Numbered from the stretch's first letter, positions 9,284-18,737 are shown. The stretch: DNA of 64,000 bases from Bacteroidota bacterium (GCA_016866385.1 VGMU01000002.1:43171-107170); one strand, 5' to 3'. The notes: generated by a model from the sequence alone, not told the origin. Numbers and translations: made by a program.

Positions 9284-9317
9284 TTAAAAAAAGGCTATAG
9301 AAAAATTCTATGGCCTT
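9284..9317 (-). terminator. Intrinsic terminator of the amidohydrolase operon
   Basis: Read on the minus strand, a 12-bp stem (9306-9317 with 9291-9302, one G-T wobble) and 3-nt loop is followed directly by a T-run (A-run 9284-9290 on the plus strand). It lies 6 bp after the stop of the last amidohydrolase gene. Confidence 0.85.
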
Positions 9318-9322
9318 AGGTG

Positions 9323-10624
9323 TCAATTGGCCTTTAAACCAGGAGATCTCTCCAAAAACTCTTGGTACAGTCGGATGTGTCGATTGGACAAAGGAATTCT
9401 GTACCCATCAATAAATACGTGTAGAATCTGAGACCGTGTTTCGAAAGGATCTCCGGTAGAGACGATGAGGTTGGCCTTTTTTCCCACTTCAACCGATCCA
9501 TACTGGTCAGCAACTCCGAAAATTTCTGCTGGATTGATGGTTACCGCCTTCCAGGCTTCTTCTTTACCTAATCCATACGCTGCGGCAAAGGCAGCATGAA
9601 AAGGAAGATTTCTAACATTCTCTTCTTCATCGGTTCTCAGTGCCACTTTTACACCTGCTTTTGCAAGCATCCCCGCATTGGCATATGGGGTATCGTATCT
9701 ATCCGATGCTCTGGTAGGGAGATCTTGAACCGGTCCAGTGACTACTGGGATTTTGGCTTTGGCAAGTTGTTCTGCCACTCTCCATCCTTCCGCTATGCCT
9801 GTAAATATGACCTTGATATTCTTCCCTTCTACCCATTGGATAGCACTGAGGATGTCTGAGGCTGCATTTACTTCGATGAGTAGGGGAAGTTCACCTGATA
9901 TCACTTTGGATAACTGCTCCATTTCAGGGAAGTAGCTTAGTTCAGCACCGGAATTTTTTAATTCCAAATAGCTTTTGGCATTGTCCCATATCTCATTTGC
10001 TTCTTTCAACGCTTTTTCTCCATCCTTTTTGATTTCCTCTTCAGAACGTCTATCGAAGCGCCCTCTTCTTCCGGAACTAGGGAAGGTCATGGCCACTGCC
10101 TTAAAGCCTCCATACATTTGATCGGGCGTGTAGCCATTTAAGTTGATTAGGGCAGCAGTTCCAGGGAATAATCCACCAGAAGGCACCGTCAATACGGTAG
10201 TTACCCCTGAAACACGAGTAACTCCTATGGCTTCTGAATTGGGATTCACAGTGGTCAAGGCCTGCATGTTGGGCGTTACATTCCCTACATCGGAGTAGTC
10301 TACCGTTTCTGGAACAGAACTTACCTCTACCAATCCCAGTCGGGTACCTCCATCGATCATTCCAGGATAAATAAATAGGCCAGAACAGTCTATAACTTCA
10401 GCTCCTTCAGTTGGAAGGGATGCACCGACCCCAATAATCTTTCCATTTTCTAACAAAACAGAAGCATTGGACAGCGTCCCCTTGGTTACAGTCACTACGG
10501 TCGCATTTTTTAGGATAAACTTCCCTGTTCGAGGTTTTACAAATTGCCCGTCTATTTGAGCCATTCCCACACTTGGTAGAAGGGCTATCCAGGTCATACA
10601 AAATAATACTAATATTCTTTTCAT
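9323..10624 (-). CDS. Exported amidohydrolase-like protein lacking the metal-binding HxH (probable pseudoenzyme)
   Basis: A 433-residue protein with signal peptide (MKRILVLFCMTWIALLPSVGMAQ) and the imidazolonepropionase-like amidohydrolase layout: N-terminal beta-sandwich NATVVTVTKGTLSNASVLLENGKI, TIM barrel, and C-terminal closing sandwich GSVEVGKKANLIVSTGDP. The usual D-[AG]-H-x-H after PG[ML]ID is replaced by D91-G-G-T94, and the other ligand histidines appear as Asn253 (IEVNAAS) and Thr275 (VIFTGIAEG). Only the late Asp (Asp332, ALRTDEEE) remains. It should therefore not bind metal in the normal way. Third gene of a three-gene operon; a regulatory or structural partner of the canonical member is a plausible but unproven role. 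Confidence 0.86.
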   Translation of the reverse strand: MKRILVLFCMTWIALLPSVGMAQIDGQFVKPRTGKFILKNATVVTVTKGTLSNASVLLENGKIIGVGASLPTEGAEVIDCSGLFIYPGMIDGGTRLGLVEVSSVPETVDYSDVGNVTPNMQALTTVNPNSEAIGVTRVSGVTTVLTVPSGGLFPGTAALINLNGYTPDQMYGGFKAVAMTFPSSGRRGRFDRRSEEEIKKDGEKALKEANEIWDNAKSYLELKNSGAELSYFPEMEQLSKVISGELPLLIEVNAASDILSAIQWVEGKNIKVIFTGIAEGWRVAEQLAKAKIPVVTGPVQDLPTRASDRYDTPYANAGMLAKAGVKVALRTDEEENVRNLPFHAAFAAAYGLGKEEAWKAVTINPAEIFGVADQYGSVEVGKKANLIVSTGDPFETRSQILHVFIDGYRIPLSNRHIRLYQEFLERSPGLKAN

Positions 10625-10648
10625 ACGTATGTTGAATTTTCGGGGTGA

Positions 10649-12040
10649 TTAATGATTTTCTTTCAAAAAGGCCACATCGAAGGCATCTAAATAGATTTCT
10701 ACATCTTGCATGCAACGGTGCGCTTCCTCATTGGCGCGCAAATAGATAGGTTCTACCATTTCGGTAGCAATTACCAGTTGGCGCTGATCGTCTTTGTCTG
10801 CCACAATATCAAAGTACTTTATTCCATCTACGAAAGTCATTTGAGGTACGGCATAGGAGGATAGGGGATGGCTATCAAAAATGACCAAGTCCCCTTGCTT
10901 GCCTACCTCAATCGAACCTACCTTGTCATCAATACCCAGTTGCTTGGCAGGATTGATGGTGATCATGGCCAAGGCTTCCTCGTCCGTCAAGCTGCCATAA
11001 CGCTGGGTTTTAGCCGCCTCATGGTAGAGATGTCGGATTAGTTCGGCCGAGTCGGAATTGATAGAAGTAATGGCTCCATTTCTTTGAAGAATAGCAGCAT
11101 TGAAAGCGGTAGAATAGTAAACTTCCATTTTGTATGCCCACCAGTCGGCAAAAACAGAGGCTCCCATGGTATACTCTGCAATTTCTGGTGCCACTTTAAA
11201 TCCTTCGTTGGTATGCTGGAACACTAATTTTTTGATGTTGAAATCCTTTGCCACGTTGATAAGCATATAGATTTCATCTGCGCGATAGGAGTGGCAATGC
11301 ACAATTACCTTACCGTCTAAAATATCAGCTAAGGTCTGAAGTCTTTCGCTATACACTGGGGGGGTGAGGGTATTTCCTTTGGTATTTTTTGCAGCGGCAA
11401 ACGTTTCCCAAGCTTTCTTGTATTGAAGGGCCTCATTAAAGCCATTTCTTATCACTGCTTCCACTCCCATTCTGGATCGGGGTTGTATCCCATTTCCTCT
11501 GCCATGAACCCTAGTTGGGTTTTCTCCTAAAGCAAATTTGATGGTTCTGGGAGCATCTTGCATGATAATGTCTGCAGGGTCTTTAGCCCCCCATCGATGT
11601 TTTAGGGTGGCATTTTGACCTCCCACCACATTGGCTGATCCATGCATGGCATGAGAGACGGTGACTCCACCCGCCAAGGCCCTGTAAATCCCTATTTCAA
11701 AAGGATTGACAACGTCTTTCATTCGAACCTCTGAAGTGATAGGCGCAGAGGCTTCATTGACTACATCCAAGGCCACATGAGAGTGTGCATCGATGATGCC
11801 TGGCATGAGGTATTTGCCTGTGGCATCTATGGACTGTACCCCATTAGGTGCTGAAATATTTTTACCAATCTGGGTGATGATTCCATTTTGAACCAATACA
11901 TCAGCAGATTCTAAATTGCCTTTGGTCACGGTGAGCACGGTAGCATTTTTGATTAAAACGCTTCCTTTTTGAACTTGGGCTTGGGAGAAATTACATCCCA
12001 GTCCAAAAAACGCTAAAAAAAGGTAAAATATCTTTTTCAT
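10649..12040 (-). CDS. Exported metal-dependent amidohydrolase (imidazolonepropionase/prolidase-like)
   Basis: The 463-residue middle member of the trio, with an intact metal site: HSH at residues 86-88 in PGIIDAHSHV, His248/His250 in IVHCHSY, His276 in VFQHTNEGF and Asp330 in SINSDSAE. Relatives include Xaa-Pro dipeptidase-type and other peptide- or lactam-cleaving amidohydrolases; the exact substrate cannot be read from sequence. The N-terminus MKKIFYLFLAFFGLGC could be a weak lipobox (Cys16), or a standard signal peptide cleaved after SQA (residues 19-21). It starts 2 bp after the stop of the upstream gene and ends 24 bp before the next. It is the only predicted active enzyme of the three. 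Confidence 0.9.
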   Translation of the reverse strand: MKKIFYLFLAFFGLGCNFSQAQVQKGSVLIKNATVLTVTKGNLESADVLVQNGIITQIGKNISAPNGVQSIDATGKYLMPGIIDAHSHVALDVVNEASAPITSEVRMKDVVNPFEIGIYRALAGGVTVSHAMHGSANVVGGQNATLKHRWGAKDPADIIMQDAPRTIKFALGENPTRVHGRGNGIQPRSRMGVEAVIRNGFNEALQYKKAWETFAAAKNTKGNTLTPPVYSERLQTLADILDGKVIVHCHSYRADEIYMLINVAKDFNIKKLVFQHTNEGFKVAPEIAEYTMGASVFADWWAYKMEVYYSTAFNAAILQRNGAITSINSDSAELIRHLYHEAAKTQRYGSLTDEEALAMITINPAKQLGIDDKVGSIEVGKQGDLVIFDSHPLSSYAVPQMTFVDGIKYFDIVADKDDQRQLVIATEMVEPIYLRANEEAHRCMQDVEIYLDAFDVAFLKENH

Positions 12041-12042
12041 AA

Positions 12043-13743
12043 TTAGTTGATTTGGCTAGGTGAAGAAAGTGTGGCTTTGACTGGAAATGAACCCATTTGA
12101 GGCACGGATAAGTTACCTTCCATGGATTTCCCGTTGACTTCTCCTGATACAGTCACCGTAAAACTCATGCCTCCTGCTGCAATGTCAAATTCAAAACTCA
12201 AGTTCTTGCCTGTCAGCGTTACATTTTTGATGGGGGCACTTGCTTTTCCAGATCCTGTAGGATCGTCGTAGGTAATACTACCTCCCAACACACCATTTTC
12301 TTTCTTGATGGTTATTTCTCCTCCTGAACTTCCCGCGGGAGTTTCAGAAAGGTATTCCCATGTGCCTTCTACCGTAATTGCTGTATTTTCTGGTTTAGTA
12401 GAAGAATTAGGAGCTGAATTTGCTTTTTTCTTCACTTCATAGTCAAACACATAACCATCTACAATGACATGCTTGATTTGGGAAGATTCTTTAAACAAAG
12501 GTTCGGTAGCTAGGATGAGGTTGGCCAACTTTCCTTTTTCAAGGGTACCAGCAATTCTAGAAATGCCTAGGACGGAAGCAGGATTTGTAGTTAAAGCAGC
12601 CAGGACTGCCTTTTCACTTAATCCATTGGCAATCATGGTGGAAAGGGCTTTGTGTACGTCTGAAGCTTTGGTATCTAGGGTACTAAATCCAAAGGACACC
12701 CCTGCCTTTTCTAGGTTAGCAGCTTGCTTTAAAGAATTATCGTAAGCCTCTTTTACTCTGGTATATTGCGCCTTGGTGGCTTCGGTCACTCCTTCTTCTT
12801 TCTGAGATTTAATTGATTTATCGTCAGGAACTTGCAATTTTAACATTACCGATGTGCCGGAGTTTTTGATCAAATCAATGACCGAATCGTAATTTTCTAA
12901 GCCGGTTAGTATAAGCTTAAAACCCAATTCCTTTTGTAAGGAGATGGCTCTTCTGACTTCTAATTCCGAGTTGGCTGTGAAAAGAATAGGGAGTTGCCTT
13001 TGGACTACTGGTCCCATTGCCAGTTGCGTAGGGGTAGTTTGGGGGCGCTTTACCCCAGCAGCGGAGGCAAACATTTTTTCATGTTCCAAGGCTAGGGTGC
13101 TGTTTTGGTACACGTCTCTAAACTTGGCCATGACTCCAGCCACAGTGCCTGGATACATACCCCTAGAGCCTCTAAAATTTGCCGCCATAGCCACGTTAGC
13201 TTGTATGATGGCAATGGATTTGGGATCTCCTAAGCTTACTAAGGCTGTTTTTCCGGGTAACATACCTCCGTCTGGAATGATTTGTGTCATGGCAAATCCT
13301 ACTTTTCTCCATTCGTCGACCTGGGTGCTGGTGTTGGAATAAAAATCAGTGGCCAACCTCCATGGAGTAATTCCTGCGAATTCATCTGGAGGATTGGAGG
13401 TGACAAGATCTTTAGGTCTTTCTGCTTCTTTAGGTTTGGAAATCCCAATATTACTTCCTCCATCTATGAATGCAGGGTATACATAAAGAGAATCTCCTGA
13501 GATAACCTGGGCATCTTTCGGTATGCTTAGTCCAACTCCGATTCCTGTTATAATTCCATCCTTAAATAGGACAGTAGCCTTGCTTCCAGGATCCCCTGGG
13601 GATTTGATGACAGTAGCATTGGTAATGGCAAAGGAACTGGTCACTCTACGTTTTCCACTTGGATCACTTTGTGCCCAACTTATCTGCATTACCCATCCAA
13701 AGATCATCATCGTGAGTATGGTGCTGAGAAAATAGTTCTTCAT
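12043..13743 (-). CDS. Exported amidohydrolase-like protein with degenerate metal site and C-terminal beta domain
   Basis: First gene of the trio, 566 residues from the ATG at 13743 (the open frame reaches a TTG at 13764, but the ATG follows a GA-rich stretch and starts a good signal peptide ending ISWAQ). It has the amidohydrolase sandwich (NATVIKSPGDPGSKATVLFKDG) and closing segment (AGTLEKGKLANLILATEP), but HxH is replaced by D94-G-G-S97 and the later histidines by Thr (LFTANSE, LILTGLEN). After about residue 450 comes a Ser/Lys-rich linker and a roughly 110-residue beta-rich domain (GTWEYLSE ... GEITIKKENGVLGGSITY) resembling lipocalin-like tails. Predicted non-catalytic by itself. Confidence 0.86.
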   Translation of the reverse strand: MKNYFLSTILTMMIFGWVMQISWAQSDPSGKRRVTSSFAITNATVIKSPGDPGSKATVLFKDGIITGIGVGLSIPKDAQVISGDSLYVYPAFIDGGSNIGISKPKEAERPKDLVTSNPPDEFAGITPWRLATDFYSNTSTQVDEWRKVGFAMTQIIPDGGMLPGKTALVSLGDPKSIAIIQANVAMAANFRGSRGMYPGTVAGVMAKFRDVYQNSTLALEHEKMFASAAGVKRPQTTPTQLAMGPVVQRQLPILFTANSELEVRRAISLQKELGFKLILTGLENYDSVIDLIKNSGTSVMLKLQVPDDKSIKSQKEEGVTEATKAQYTRVKEAYDNSLKQAANLEKAGVSFGFSTLDTKASDVHKALSTMIANGLSEKAVLAALTTNPASVLGISRIAGTLEKGKLANLILATEPLFKESSQIKHVIVDGYVFDYEVKKKANSAPNSSTKPENTAITVEGTWEYLSETPAGSSGGEITIKKENGVLGGSITYDDPTGSGKASAPIKNVTLTGKNLSFEFDIAAGGMSFTVTVSGEVNGKSMEGNLSVPQMGSFPVKATLSSPSQIN

Positions 13744-13995
13744 TCTTTCTTTTTTTAACTTCAACTCCCAAGCTACTATTTCTATTTTTAATTTTCACTA
13801 TAGATTTTTAAATCTGTCTTTTTAAGGGATTAATGGCAAGGGATTAGGTTAAAATTCAGTTTACCTCCTTTAATCTTTCACTTTATAAATGGGAGAAATT
13901 AGGGTAGTTTTTATTTCCATTCCCTTCAAAAAAATCAAATAAGGTTTTAGTTGGTAAATCTTAAACATTCCAGCCTAGTGGCCGTTACTACATCT

Positions 13996-14577
13996 ATGTC
14001 ATTGCGATTAGAATTACCAAAAACAGAGCTACAAATTCCTCCAGGCTTAAAAGCTATTATCTTGGGTGGAGGCTGTTTTTGGTGTACAGAAGCAGTTTTT
14101 TCTCGTCTGATAGGAGTAAGCCAGGTCATTTCAGGATACTCGGGGGGGATAGTGGATCATCCCAGTTACCAACAAATTTGTACGGGTACCACAGGTCATG
14201 CCGAAGTGATCCTGGTTTATTATGATCCCCAGATAATTAGCCTTACCAGCCTGTTGGACGTGTTTTGGTCTACTCACGACCCAACTACCCTCAATAGACA
14301 AGGAGCAGATCATGGGCCACAATATCGATCTGTAATTTTTTATCTTGATGAAAGACAGGACCAGCATGTGCGTCAACATAAAAAAGCCTTAGACGCGTCT
14401 GGTAAGTTTTCTGCTCCTGTAGTAACTGAAATTTCCCCTTTTGCCAATTTTTATCCAGCTGAGGGATACCACCAGCAGTACTTCGAACGCCATAGAACAC
14501 AAGCGTATTGTCAGTTTGTTATTCTTCCTAAGGTGGAAAAATTACATACCCTTTTTGCTGACAAGCTCAAAACTTAG
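13996..14577 (+). CDS. msrA: Peptide methionine-S-sulfoxide reductase MsrA
   Basis: Repairs oxidised methionine (S-sulfoxide) using thioredoxin. 193 residues; the catalytic motif GCFWC is at residues 26-30, with the active Cys27 after the ILGGG strand, followed by GVSQVISGYSGG and YQQICTGTTGHAEVILVYYDP, all diagnostic for MsrA. YHQQYFERHR near the C-terminus is typical. The frame extends upstream to a TTG at 13951; the ATG at 13996 is preferred. The 252 bp between this start and the divergent amidohydrolase operon is AT-rich with no clear promoter match; it may serve both directions. Confidence 0.95.
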   Translation: MSLRLELPKTELQIPPGLKAIILGGGCFWCTEAVFSRLIGVSQVISGYSGGIVDHPSYQQICTGTTGHAEVILVYYDPQIISLTSLLDVFWSTHDPTTLNRQGADHGPQYRSVIFYLDERQDQHVRQHKKALDASGKFSAPVVTEISPFANFYPAEGYHQQYFERHRTQAYCQFVILPKVEKLHTLFADKLKT

Positions 14578-14678
14578 GCACTAAAAATCCCAAATGGTTT
14601 TCAAAGCATTATCTAGAGCAATGAGGAAATTCCGTTGAAGATTTTAGACTTTTTAAGCCCACTTTTGATTAAAATGGC

Positions 14679-14686
14679 TAAATTTG
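14679..14686 (+). promoter_or_regulatory. -7 promoter box TAAATTTG of the DUF6909 gene
   Basis: Matches TAnnTTTG, 25 bp before the ATG at 14712. The -33 part is not obvious, so confidence is moderate. Confidence 0.45.
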
Positions 14687-14711
14687 AAGAATTTAACCAT
14701 TTTTAAAACGC

Positions 14712-16382
14712 ATGAAAAGAACAAGAGCTCAAGAATCTAGGGCAGCCATAGAACGCCTCTACATTACCATGCGTCATCTTTATAATAGGGGCAGCTATAA
14801 GCCCATGGGGGTTTCTGGGGAAGGATTGATCCAAGCACTCATGGTGCTTAGCCCGGAGATTTATGGAAGCCTCAGTGACTCCGAAAAAGTTGAATTGGAT
14901 GGACTTCTTTATGTTATGGAGCGGCTCCCCAAGGGAATTGAGGAATGTAGGTACATCCGATTGATTAGTCGAGAAGGCTATGAAACTTCTCATTTAGAGC
15001 CCATTATTCCTGCTCGCAGAAAACGAAATTGTTATCGATTAGATGAGCAGATTATGTACGTAGAGATGACTCGGGGAAGATCAGACATCTACGATATTTT
15101 GACTCACCTCACGTTTTTGTACATAGAATCAAGAAAAATTTATCAAAATAGTTCAGATCCAAAGGGAAAGCTTTCAGCCAATTGGAAAATGCTGGAAGAG
15201 TTGGTGAGAAAAGAGCAGGCAGGGGAGGAGTTGGACGTAGAGAGTGCATCTTCCTACCTGAGTCATATTTTGGTTAGGACCTTTGAAGAGACCTTAGCAG
15301 CGGTCAAGAAATTCAAAAAAAGCAGCCATACGCATAGCCTTTTTTCTATTGTCTACCATTTGGGAAAACTTGCTTTAGAGGAAGCAAGCCAGGGTATGGA
15401 TCGGGAAATTAGTTTTTCCGCAACCCTTAGAGAACGTATTGGCCACCACGTGTATGGAGAATTATGGGCCAATAGAATAAAAGAAACACTTTTACATAAA
15501 GGGCTTTTGCAAAGGCCGATTCACATCATTTCCGCCAACTTGCATAGTGTGCTCCATACTATTTATGCGCACCAAGCTCTTAGTGCTAAGAGTTTTGAAG
15601 AAATTGGACAGATTGCTACTGCAATTTCTATCAAATCCAAAACAAATGAGGGTAGGAGGATTCGAGAATATGCTGAAAAATATGGGTTTACTGACCTTCC
15701 TGACGAATCAGGTACCAACATAGGAGCGCAAATCATTGATACGGCAAAAATGGAAAAATCTTCCTTGATCCCAGGAGTACAACTGCCCAAGGAAAAGGAA
15801 AAATGTCCTGTTTTTGTGGTCATGGATTACGCTTTTGGAGAACAGGCGTACGAATGCTTTGATGAATTACTCAAACCCTTTGCGGTGGATGGCGTAAAAT
15901 ATCCCCTCAATGTAATGTCTACTTCCATCATGGGTAAGGCAGGTATTTTACATGGAGGTAAGGGGGATTTGATGGTTCCTACCGCCCATATTTTTGAAGG
16001 TACAGCGGATAACTATCCTTTTCGAAATGAATTGAAGAAATCAGATTTTAAAGGCTTTGGTTTGGGGGTTTACCAAGGCCCCATGATCACCGTGCTAGGT
16101 ACCTCTCTTCAAAACAAGGACATCCTCACCTATTTTATGCAATCTTCTTGGAAGGCCATAGGTTTGGAAATGGAGGGAGCGCATTACCAAAAAGCCATAC
16201 AGGCTGCTTCAAAAATTAGAGGGAACGTAAAATCTTCCATCAAAATTTTATACGCATACTATGCCTCCGATAATCCCTTAGAAACGGGAAGCACCCTTGC
16301 ATCTGGAGCCTTGGGGATGGATGGGGTCAAACCCACCTATTTAATTACCTACAAAATCTTGGAAAAATTATTTACCAAGTAA
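14712..16382 (+). CDS. DUF6909 family protein with nucleoside phosphorylase/nucleosidase-like C-terminal half
   Basis: A 556-residue soluble protein that I recognise as the Bacteroidota family DUF6909, uncharacterised as far as I know. The N-terminal ~350 residues are helical, beginning with the conserved MKRTRAQESRAAIERLYI block. The C-terminal ~190 residues look like the PNP/MTAN fold: SIMGKAGILHGGKGDLMVPT (405-424) resembles the GSAGGL...GDIVV glycine segment; GLEMEGAHY (484-492) resembles the substrate-binding MEG(A) motif; and YYASDNP (516-522) resembles the ISD motif that holds the catalytic Asp. A cytoplasmic N-glycosidase or phosphorylase acting on a nucleoside or nucleotide is inferred. 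It is monocistronic, with a convergent M20 gene downstream. Confidence 0.82.
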   Translation: MKRTRAQESRAAIERLYITMRHLYNRGSYKPMGVSGEGLIQALMVLSPEIYGSLSDSEKVELDGLLYVMERLPKGIEECRYIRLISREGYETSHLEPIIPARRKRNCYRLDEQIMYVEMTRGRSDIYDILTHLTFLYIESRKIYQNSSDPKGKLSANWKMLEELVRKEQAGEELDVESASSYLSHILVRTFEETLAAVKKFKKSSHTHSLFSIVYHLGKLALEEASQGMDREISFSATLRERIGHHVYGELWANRIKETLLHKGLLQRPIHIISANLHSVLHTIYAHQALSAKSFEEIGQIATAISIKSKTNEGRRIREYAEKYGFTDLPDESGTNIGAQIIDTAKMEKSSLIPGVQLPKEKEKCPVFVVMDYAFGEQAYECFDELLKPFAVDGVKYPLNVMSTSIMGKAGILHGGKGDLMVPTAHIFEGTADNYPFRNELKKSDFKGFGLGVYQGPMITVLGTSLQNKDILTYFMQSSWKAIGLEMEGAHYQKAIQAASKIRGNVKSSIKILYAYYASDNPLETGSTLASGALGMDGVKPTYLITYKILEKLFTK

Positions 16383-16402
16383 AGCTTTATTTTCCTTCAC
16401 TT

Positions 16403-17857
16403 TTAATAGCCAGATTTCAAAGGTGGAGGTCCATCAGGAACGATGCCTTTGTACACATAATCTCCTTTTTTGGCTTTAAATTCTGACTTTATTTCCTCTC
16501 TTAGCACTTCGTTTTGATAAAGATCAACCATGGTCATTGCCAGAGCTTTGGAGGCATAACCCATGCCTTTATGTCCAATAGACATGCCTGCTGAGGCCAC
16601 TACGGCCCAAGAATGCCAAGGGGTACCCGTAGGTGCTACAGTAGCTCCCATACGAATGGTGGGTACCACCCAGCTGACGTCACCCACATCGGTACTTCCA
16701 CCCATGCTATGTTCCTGCGTTTCTTCCATGGGTTTAATTTCAGAAATAACTCCCACTTGAGGCTTTCCATTTGCTTCTTGGATCTTTTTTGCAAATTCTT
16801 GTTCTTCAGGCGTGTAGGTGATTTTTCCTAAAGTTTCAATATTTTTTTGCATTACTTCTGAGCCTCTGCGATTGACCAAAATTTCGTGCACGCCTGATAC
16901 CAAAATGACCTTATGGTCTACATTGGCCATAATTGCTGCTCCTGAAGCCATTTTTTCCACCTGCTTCCAGACCGGCAACAAGCCCTCTCTGCTTGTGTCT
17001 CGAACTCGAACCCACAACCTGCTGTAATCCGGCACCACGTTCACTACTTTTCCTCCATCTTGGATATGGTAATGGATTCGAACGGTAGGTTTGATGTGCT
17101 CTCTGTAGTAATTGATTCCTGAAGTGTAAAGCTCTAAAGCATCTGAGGCAGATCGACCGTTCCAAGGATCTCCTGAAGCATGAGCGGCTTGTCCAGAAAA
17201 TTCCACAATAAAATCGACTAAGGCTAAACCTTTTTGTACCTCTGTTTTAGTTTCATCGGCAGGATGCCAATCCATCATCAAGTCCAGGTCATCCATGAGC
17301 CCTGCTCGAATCATCCAAAGTTTCCCAAAGTATTTCTCCTCGGCGAGGGTTCCATAAAACCGAATGGTCCCTTTTAATTTACCTGAGGCGATCAATTCTT
17401 TAATAGCTGCTGCAGCACCCAGGGAAGCTACGCCAAAAAGATTGTGTCCACATCCATGTCCTGGAGCTCCGGCATGAAGAGGACTTTTAAAAGGCACCTT
17501 GTTTTGTGAAAGTCCAGGAAGACCATCAAATTCCCCCATGATTCCGATAATAGGCTTTCCCGACCCGTACTCTGCAATAAACGCAGTTGGAATCTCTGCT
17601 ACACCTCTGCTCACCTTAAATCCTAATTTTTCTGCGTAGGCAGATAAAGCGGCAGAGGATTGATTTTCTTGAAAAGCAATTTCTTCAAATGCCCAAATTT
17701 TATCGCTGAGTTCAGTCATTTCTGCAAATTTTGCATCTAGACTTTGTTGAACTTCTGTTTTTAAAGGATCTACTTTGGGATTATTTTTCTTTTGTCCAAG
17801 ACCTGGCAGAGAAACCAAGAGCAGACCGGCATATGCGAAGAGGTGAATTTTTTTCAT
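16403..17857 (-). CDS. Exported M20-family amidohydrolase, AbgB-like
   Basis: A 484-residue metallohydrolase with signal peptide MKKIHLFAYAGLLLVSLPGLGQ. M20 landmarks: GEFDGLPGLSQ, HAGAPGHGCGHNLFG (His and Asp/His metal ligands), FYGTLAEEKYFGK (Glu-Glu pair) and the dimerisation block GQAAHASGDPWNGRSASDAL. The combination matches p-aminobenzoyl-glutamate hydrolase subunit B (AbgB) and related amidases of folate breakdown products or N-acyl amino acids; AbgB itself is cytoplasmic, so an exported enzyme may have another substrate. The frame begins at a TTG (17872), but ATG 17857 gives the signal peptide start. It converges on the DUF6909 gene with only 20 bp between stops. Confidence 0.9.
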   Translation of the reverse strand: MKKIHLFAYAGLLLVSLPGLGQKKNNPKVDPLKTEVQQSLDAKFAEMTELSDKIWAFEEIAFQENQSSAALSAYAEKLGFKVSRGVAEIPTAFIAEYGSGKPIIGIMGEFDGLPGLSQNKVPFKSPLHAGAPGHGCGHNLFGVASLGAAAAIKELIASGKLKGTIRFYGTLAEEKYFGKLWMIRAGLMDDLDLMMDWHPADETKTEVQKGLALVDFIVEFSGQAAHASGDPWNGRSASDALELYTSGINYYREHIKPTVRIHYHIQDGGKVVNVVPDYSRLWVRVRDTSREGLLPVWKQVEKMASGAAIMANVDHKVILVSGVHEILVNRRGSEVMQKNIETLGKITYTPEEQEFAKKIQEANGKPQVGVISEIKPMEETQEHSMGGSTDVGDVSWVVPTIRMGATVAPTGTPWHSWAVVASAGMSIGHKGMGYASKALAMTMVDLYQNEVLREEIKSEFKAKKGDYVYKGIVPDGPPPLKSGY

Positions 17858-18026
17858 GACGATTTCTTTCAAGTAGTGAATGAAGGCATAAGATAGGTAG
17901 CCTTTTTTAAAAAAGCATGCAAATGTTGGATGTAAGGCAATTCATTTGACAAGAGCTGTAGATTAAAAATTCTACTCCATGAAAATCCTTATCTTGTTGT
18001 TTCATCTTTATATCTAAAGCATCGCC

Positions 18027-18737
18027 ATGCATTTCCATTATTTTTCTGACTATGAGTCAATGAGTGAAAAGGGATTTGAACTCATCAAGGAAGAAATCGA
18101 AAGAAAACCAGACCTTTTGTTTTGTGTAGCCAGTGGGGGTTCACCTGCCGGTACATACCAGAAATTGGCAGCCCATCGTCAGGTACATCCCAACTTTGGC
18201 TCAGAACTTCGGGTAGTGAAATTAGACGAGTGGGGTGGGCTTGAAGCAGGTTCTGCTTTCACTTCTGAAGAAGATGTACAAGGTAAGTTTATCCGGCCTA
18301 TGCAAATAAGTTCCGATCGATATTGGAGCGTAGATCCATTCACTTCTGATCCTGCGCTGGCCTGTCAAGACATGGAAGAAATAATTCAAAAGGAGGGGCC
18401 AGTGGATATCTGCATCTTAGGGATAGGAGTTAATGGACATATTGCTTTAAACGAACCAGGTGAGGAACTCCAATTGCCCTTTCATGTATGTTCCTTGGCA
18501 GAATCTACCTTGGCCAATGGAATGATAAAAACCTTGAAACAAGCCCCTTCTTTCGGAATGACCATGGGGATGAGATCCATTTTGCAATCTCAAATGATAA
18601 TTCTTTTTATAGCAGGATCAGGCAAGAAACAGGCTTTTGAATATTTAAAAGAAGAGCAAGTTTCTACCCAATTCCCAGCTTCTTTTCTTTGGTTACATCC
18701 CAATGTGCAGGTTTTAGTTGATTCTGTGGTTATTTAG
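18027..18737 (+). CDS. NagB/AgaI-family amino-sugar-6-phosphate deaminase/isomerase
   Basis: A 236-residue member of the glucosamine-6-phosphate deaminase / 6-phosphogluconolactonase superfamily. The phosphate loop ASGGSPAGTYQ is near residue 37, the catalytic-type LDEWGG at about 67-72 and LGIGVNGHIALNEPG at about 130-144, which is the NagB signature. The LDEWGG form (rather than LDEY) points to the galactosamine-6-phosphate isomerase (AgaI) branch. Acts in the cytoplasm on amino sugar phosphates. It stands alone, upstream of the tRNA genes. Superfamily certain, exact substrate uncertain. Confidence 0.85.
   Translation: MHFHYFSDYESMSEKGFELIKEEIERKPDLLFCVASGGSPAGTYQKLAAHRQVHPNFGSELRVVKLDEWGGLEAGSAFTSEEDVQGKFIRPMQISSDRYWSVDPFTSDPALACQDMEEIIQKEGPVDICILGIGVNGHIALNEPGEELQLPFHVCSLAESTLANGMIKTLKQAPSFGMTMGMRSILQSQMIILFIAGSGKKQAFEYLKEEQVSTQFPASFLWLHPNVQVLVDSVVI

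Noticed and set aside
14712..16382. Nucleosidase-like DUF6909 as part of an anti-phage system
   Set aside because: It stands alone between housekeeping-type genes with no defence partners, and the family looks like core Bacteroidota.
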